Assembly: GCA_020426065.1 (NCBI GenBank)
Contig: JAGQQT010000176.1
Coordinates: 1 to 7,844, forward strand
Direction of reading: 5' to 3'
Source: Planctomycetaceae bacterium
GTDB taxonomy: Bacteria; Planctomycetota; Planctomycetia; Planctomycetales; Planctomycetaceae
Length of the DNA stretch: 7,844 nt
Shown here: in pieces, positions 5,615-7,844 of the stretch
Layout: the number at the start of each line of letters is the position of its first letter
How positions within the stretch are numbered: the first letter of the stretch is position 1
Program-made: the position numbers and the translations under genes
The notes under the pieces: generated by a model
What the model was told of the DNA's origin: nothing
Seen by the model: the letters and a program-made list of their open reading frames with translations, nothing else
Databases searched by the model: none

Positions 5615-7266
5615 CCGACGAACGTATTGTGCTCGGACGACACCCCAGTTGTGAGGTTGTGCTCGATAACGCTGCCATCAGCCGCCAGCATGCAAGGCTC
5701 ATCAGGCAGGGGCAGAAGTTCATTCTGGAGGATCTCGGCAGTCGAAACGGAACCTTCGTTAACGGGAAGGCAGTTTCCGGATCCTCTCCCATTTCGAATC
5801 GGGACCGGATTCGGATTTGCGATATCGTGCTGGAATATCTCGATGACCTGCCCGTCATTGATGCCACAGTGGCTGAGGGTTTGCGTTATCACGATTTACA
5901 ACGGCTTGAACCCGGCGGCCTGGCCACAATCGAACACGAGTCCGACTTTCAGGATCTCGAATCCTCATCGTCAATCATTACTTCCCTGAATGCCAGCACC
6001 ATTGGCAACAGGTTTGATGTCCGCCCTGAAGTGAAGCTGCGGGCCATTGTCGAAATGACCAGCCAGTTCAGCGGGGCGGTGGATGTCAAAGAGGTCATGA
6101 ACAAGACCCTGGAATGCCTCTTCCGGATTTTCCCTCAATCCCAGATGGGGCTGCTGCTGCTCCGAAATCCGAAGAGCGATCAGCTTGAAGTGCGGGCAGC
6201 CCGCAGTCGGCATGGAGAGGAATCGACCAACCAGAAGACCAGCTCAACGATTATCCGCCGGGCATTGGAAACGGATGCAGCAATTCTCAGTGAGGACATG
6301 GGCGATGATACGCGGTTTCGGGACAGTGAATCCGCTTCACAGCTCGAAATTCGCTCATTGATGTGTTCACCACTATCCGGTGGAGAAGGAGGTTCTTTCG
6401 GTGCGATTCAACTGACATCAAAAGATCTGAAAAATCCGTTCAACCAGGATGATCTGGATCTGTTTGCCAGTGTAGCTGCACAGGCAGCGCTGGCCATTGA
6501 AAACGCTCATCTCAATGCCGAAGTGATTTCCCGTCGGGAAATGGAGCGGGATCTGGAAGTGGCCACTCAGATTCAGCTGGGCTTTCTGCCAAACCGGAAA
6601 CCATCATTCCTGGGGTTTGAGTTCTCGCACTTCTACCAGGCTGCCCAGCAGGTGGGTGGAGATTATTTTGATTATGTCCGCCTGCCGGATGGTCGGCTCG
6701 CGATTGTTGTGGGAGATGTTTCCGGCAAAGGCGTTCCGGCCGCATTGCTGATGGCTCGACTCTGTTCAGCCGTCCGTTATCACCTGGTAGCACAAAAGGA
6801 TGTCGGACAGGCGATGACCGAGCTGAATCGGGAACTGCTTTCCAACAGCCTTGGCTTCCGCTTCATCACGCTCGTCATGGTAATCCTCGAACCCGGCAAG
6901 AAATCCTTCGTCATTGCCAATGCCGGTCATCTGCCCCCCCTCATGTTCACAAAAGATTCCAGCCAGTACGTGGAAGGGAGCTTTTCAGGTTTGCCCCTGG
7001 GAGTGGGTGGGGATTGCGATTACGAGGCGAAAACGATCGACATTTCTCCCGGCACATCACTGCTGCTTTATACCGACGGGATCACCGAAACGGAGAACGA
7101 TGAGGGTGATCTGTTTGGTCGTGAGCGTCTGCTCAAATCACGTCCGAATGGAAATTTCTCCACCGAGGATCTGGTCAATCAAACCCTGCAGCAGACGATC
7201 GAATTCGGGGGAGATCAACCGCAACGTGATGACCGCTGTGTTGTTGCCATCAAGTATGTGGGATAA
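5560..7266 (+). CDS. FHA-GAF-SpoIIE (PP2C-type) serine phosphatase
   Basis: A 568-residue cytoplasmic signalling protein. Residues 1-95: FHA domain, which binds phosphothreonine, with G26-R27, S41, H44, then SRNGTFVNG at 61-69. Residues 96-150: Ser/acidic linker. About 155-315: GAF sensor domain. 316-342: helical linker of the RsbU type (ERDLEVATQIQLGFLP). About 343-567: SpoIIE/PP2C phosphatase with GGDYFD (Asp368, Asp371), GDVSGKG (Asp386), NAGH (454-457), YTDG (Asp506) and DDR (Asp557, Asp558); all expected metal-binding acids are present, so it should be active. Relatives dephosphorylate anti-anti-sigma factors (RsbU, SpoIIE), but no such partner lies nearby, so the substrate is unknown. 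The start is GTG 5560, with AGGTGA (5550-5555) 4 nt upstream; the FHA fold begins immediately, and in-frame upstream starts (5299, 5452) run through rdgB or a promoter. The FHA domain suggests recruitment by Ser/Thr kinases, abundant in planctomycetes. Confidence 0.95.
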   Translation: MPYLRVVQGGRPGELHDLTDERIVLGRHPSCEVVLDNAAISRQHARLIRQGQKFILEDLGSRNGTFVNGKAVSGSSPISNRDRIRICDIVLEYLDDLPVIDATVAEGLRYHDLQRLEPGGLATIEHESDFQDLESSSSIITSLNASTIGNRFDVRPEVKLRAIVEMTSQFSGAVDVKEVMNKTLECLFRIFPQSQMGLLLLRNPKSDQLEVRAARSRHGEESTNQKTSSTIIRRALETDAAILSEDMGDDTRFRDSESASQLEIRSLMCSPLSGGEGGSFGAIQLTSKDLKNPFNQDDLDLFASVAAQAALAIENAHLNAEVISRREMERDLEVATQIQLGFLPNRKPSFLGFEFSHFYQAAQQVGGDYFDYVRLPDGRLAIVVGDVSGKGVPAALLMARLCSAVRYHLVAQKDVGQAMTELNRELLSNSLGFRFITLVMVILEPGKKSFVIANAGHLPPLMFTKDSSQYVEGSFSGLPLGVGGDCDYEAKTIDISPGTSLLLYTDGITETENDEGDLFGRERLLKSRPNGNFSTEDLVNQTLQQTIEFGGDQPQRDDRCVVAIKYVG

Positions 7267-7308
7267 CTGTCATCACAACGTATCCCCGCAACCCGGAAGG
7301 CCTGCTCC

Positions 7309-7794
7309 GTGGATGATTTGATCAATCCTCTGCAATTGCATGACACTTACATGCGTCTGGCTCTTGAGGAAGCACGCGCTGCGGCCGAAGAAGGGGAAGT
7401 GCCCGTAGGAGCGGTGATTGTGCATGAAGGCCACGTCATTGCCGCTGCGCATAATCAGCGGGAAATGCTGAAAGACCCGACCGCTCATGCCGAAATGATT
7501 GCCATGACCCAGGCTGCAGAAGCACTGGGGGACTGGCGTCTGGAAGGCTGTGCATTGTACGTGACCCTGGAACCGTGCCCGATGTGTGCAGGAGCAGTGG
7601 TCCAGGCCCGAATCCCGCTGGTCATCTACGGCACCGATGATCCCAAAGCCGGAGCCTGCCAGAGTTTGTATCAGATTACCGCTGATCCCCGGCTCAATCA
7701 TCGAGCGGCTGTGCTGGGGGGTGTTCTGGCTGAGGAATCCAGACATCTGCTGCAGAGCTTCTTTCGACATCAGCGTTCTCAAGGGAAAAAATGA
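7309..7794 (+). CDS. tadA: tRNA-specific adenosine deaminase
   Basis: Cytoplasmic zinc enzyme that converts adenosine 34 to inosine in the tRNA anticodon (classically tRNA-Arg ACG), allowing wobble decoding. The 161 residues are the usual length. Key residues are visible: HAE at 60-62 (zinc ligand His60, proton-shuttling Glu62), PCPMC at 89-93 (zinc ligands Cys90 and Cys93), EVPVGAVIV at 30-38, HNQRE at 48-52 and the VTLEP lead-in. The start is GTG 7309, with GGAAGG (7295-7300) 8 nt upstream. It begins 42 nt after the phosphatase stop with no terminator between, so the two are probably co-transcribed, though no functional link is known. Alternative deaminases (cytosine or guanine type) are less likely given the DPTAHAE and [10 protein letters not shown] signatures. 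Confidence 0.97.
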   Translation: MDDLINPLQLHDTYMRLALEEARAAAEEGEVPVGAVIVHEGHVIAAAHNQREMLKDPTAHAEMIAMTQAAEALGDWRLEGCALYVTLEPCPMCAGAVVQARIPLVIYGTDDPKAGACQSLYQITADPRLNHRAAVLGGVLAEESRHLLQSFFRHQRSQGKK

Positions 7795-7844
7795 CCGGAA
7801 CAAACGGTTGTTCTGACCAGTTGTGCGCTGGATTCAGGTCCTAC
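7791..7844 (+). CDS. Possible ATGA-coupled ORF, cut by the window end
   Basis: ATG 7791 overlaps the tadA stop in an ATGA arrangement and has AAGGGA (7781-7786) 4 nt upstream, a good ribosome site. The frame stays open for all 18 codons to the window end. The residues ([15 protein letters not shown]...) match nothing I know. The same stretch may instead be an RNA gene, so this is a weak call. Confidence 0.25.
   Translation, partial: MTGTNGCSDQLCAGFRSY
7797..7844 (+). ncRNA. ffs: Possible 5' half of the small SRP RNA (4.5S), cut by the window end
   Basis: The SRP RNA is the scaffold that binds Ffh for co-translational membrane targeting. The stretch ends in TTCAGGTCC (7833-7841), which matches the highly conserved 5' arm of SRP domain IV (GTCAGGTCC in E. 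coli 4.5S RNA). It sits about 40 nt from where the RNA would begin, as in the small form. SRP RNA lies next to tadA in some bacteria, for example Bacillus subtilis. The following TAC would begin an apical loop unlike the usual GGAA. The diagnostic 3' arm (AGCAG) lies outside the window, and the exact 5' end is a guess. Confidence 0.4.

Noticed and set aside
7273..7803. 176-codon minus-strand frame
   Set aside because: It is antisense to tadA, whose zinc and catalytic motifs are all present on the plus strand.
1..7844. CRISPR array, tRNA/rRNA gene, insertion sequence or phage genes
   Set aside because: No spaced direct repeats, cloverleaf, terminal inverted repeats or transposase/integrase motifs were seen on reading both strands.

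Overview
The window looks like chromosomal DNA from a planctomycete (Planctomycetales-like). I infer this from the style of the genes, not from a marker: a secreted PQQ-type beta-propeller protein, a secreted protein joining a small beta domain to HEAT-like repeats, an FHA-GAF-SpoIIE phosphatase, and a purA product with the GDEAKGK form of the P-loop. The GC content looks moderate (mid-50s percent by eye). Genus and species cannot be set from this window. Nothing resembles a phage, transposon, CRISPR array, tRNA or rRNA gene.

Left part (1-1030, minus strand): the first 343 codons of purA (adenylosuccinate synthetase); the 3' end lies outside the window. Its leader holds a textbook intrinsic-terminator shape (hairpin plus T6-A-T6) ending about 28 nt before the GTG start, just downstream of a plausible promoter. 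It may be an attenuator. The rest of the 336-bp gap to the next gene has a plus-strand TATAAT box and an 8-bp perfect inverted repeat.

Middle (1367-4651): a 73-residue membrane protein with a PGLGQ motif (plus) converges, with a 17-bp gap, on a secreted PQQ-like beta-propeller protein (minus) whose C-terminus is a three-unit heptapeptide repeat. A 385-bp divergent spacer separates that gene from a secreted beta-domain/HEAT-repeat protein (plus) of unknown function.

Right part (4794-7844, plus strand): rdgB (clean-up of non-canonical purine NTPs, TTG start), then an FHA-GAF-SpoIIE phosphatase with its own promoter and an overlapping short upstream ORF, then tadA (tRNA adenosine-to-inosine deaminase) 42 nt downstream. 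The window ends about 50 nt after tadA. That tail either starts an ATGA-coupled gene or, perhaps more interestingly, is the 5' arm of the SRP RNA, because it contains TTCAGGTCC in the place where SRP RNA lies in some other bacteria.

How the genes fit: purA and rdgB both concern purine nucleotides (AMP synthesis; removal of ITP/XTP), and tadA makes inosine in tRNA, but there is no sign that they form one pathway unit. The phosphatase is a likely signalling output protein, and its partner anti-sigma or antagonist proteins are not in the window. Most of the window is ordinary core-genome content. The best leads are the purA leader terminator, the putative SRP RNA end and the upstream ORF of the phosphatase.
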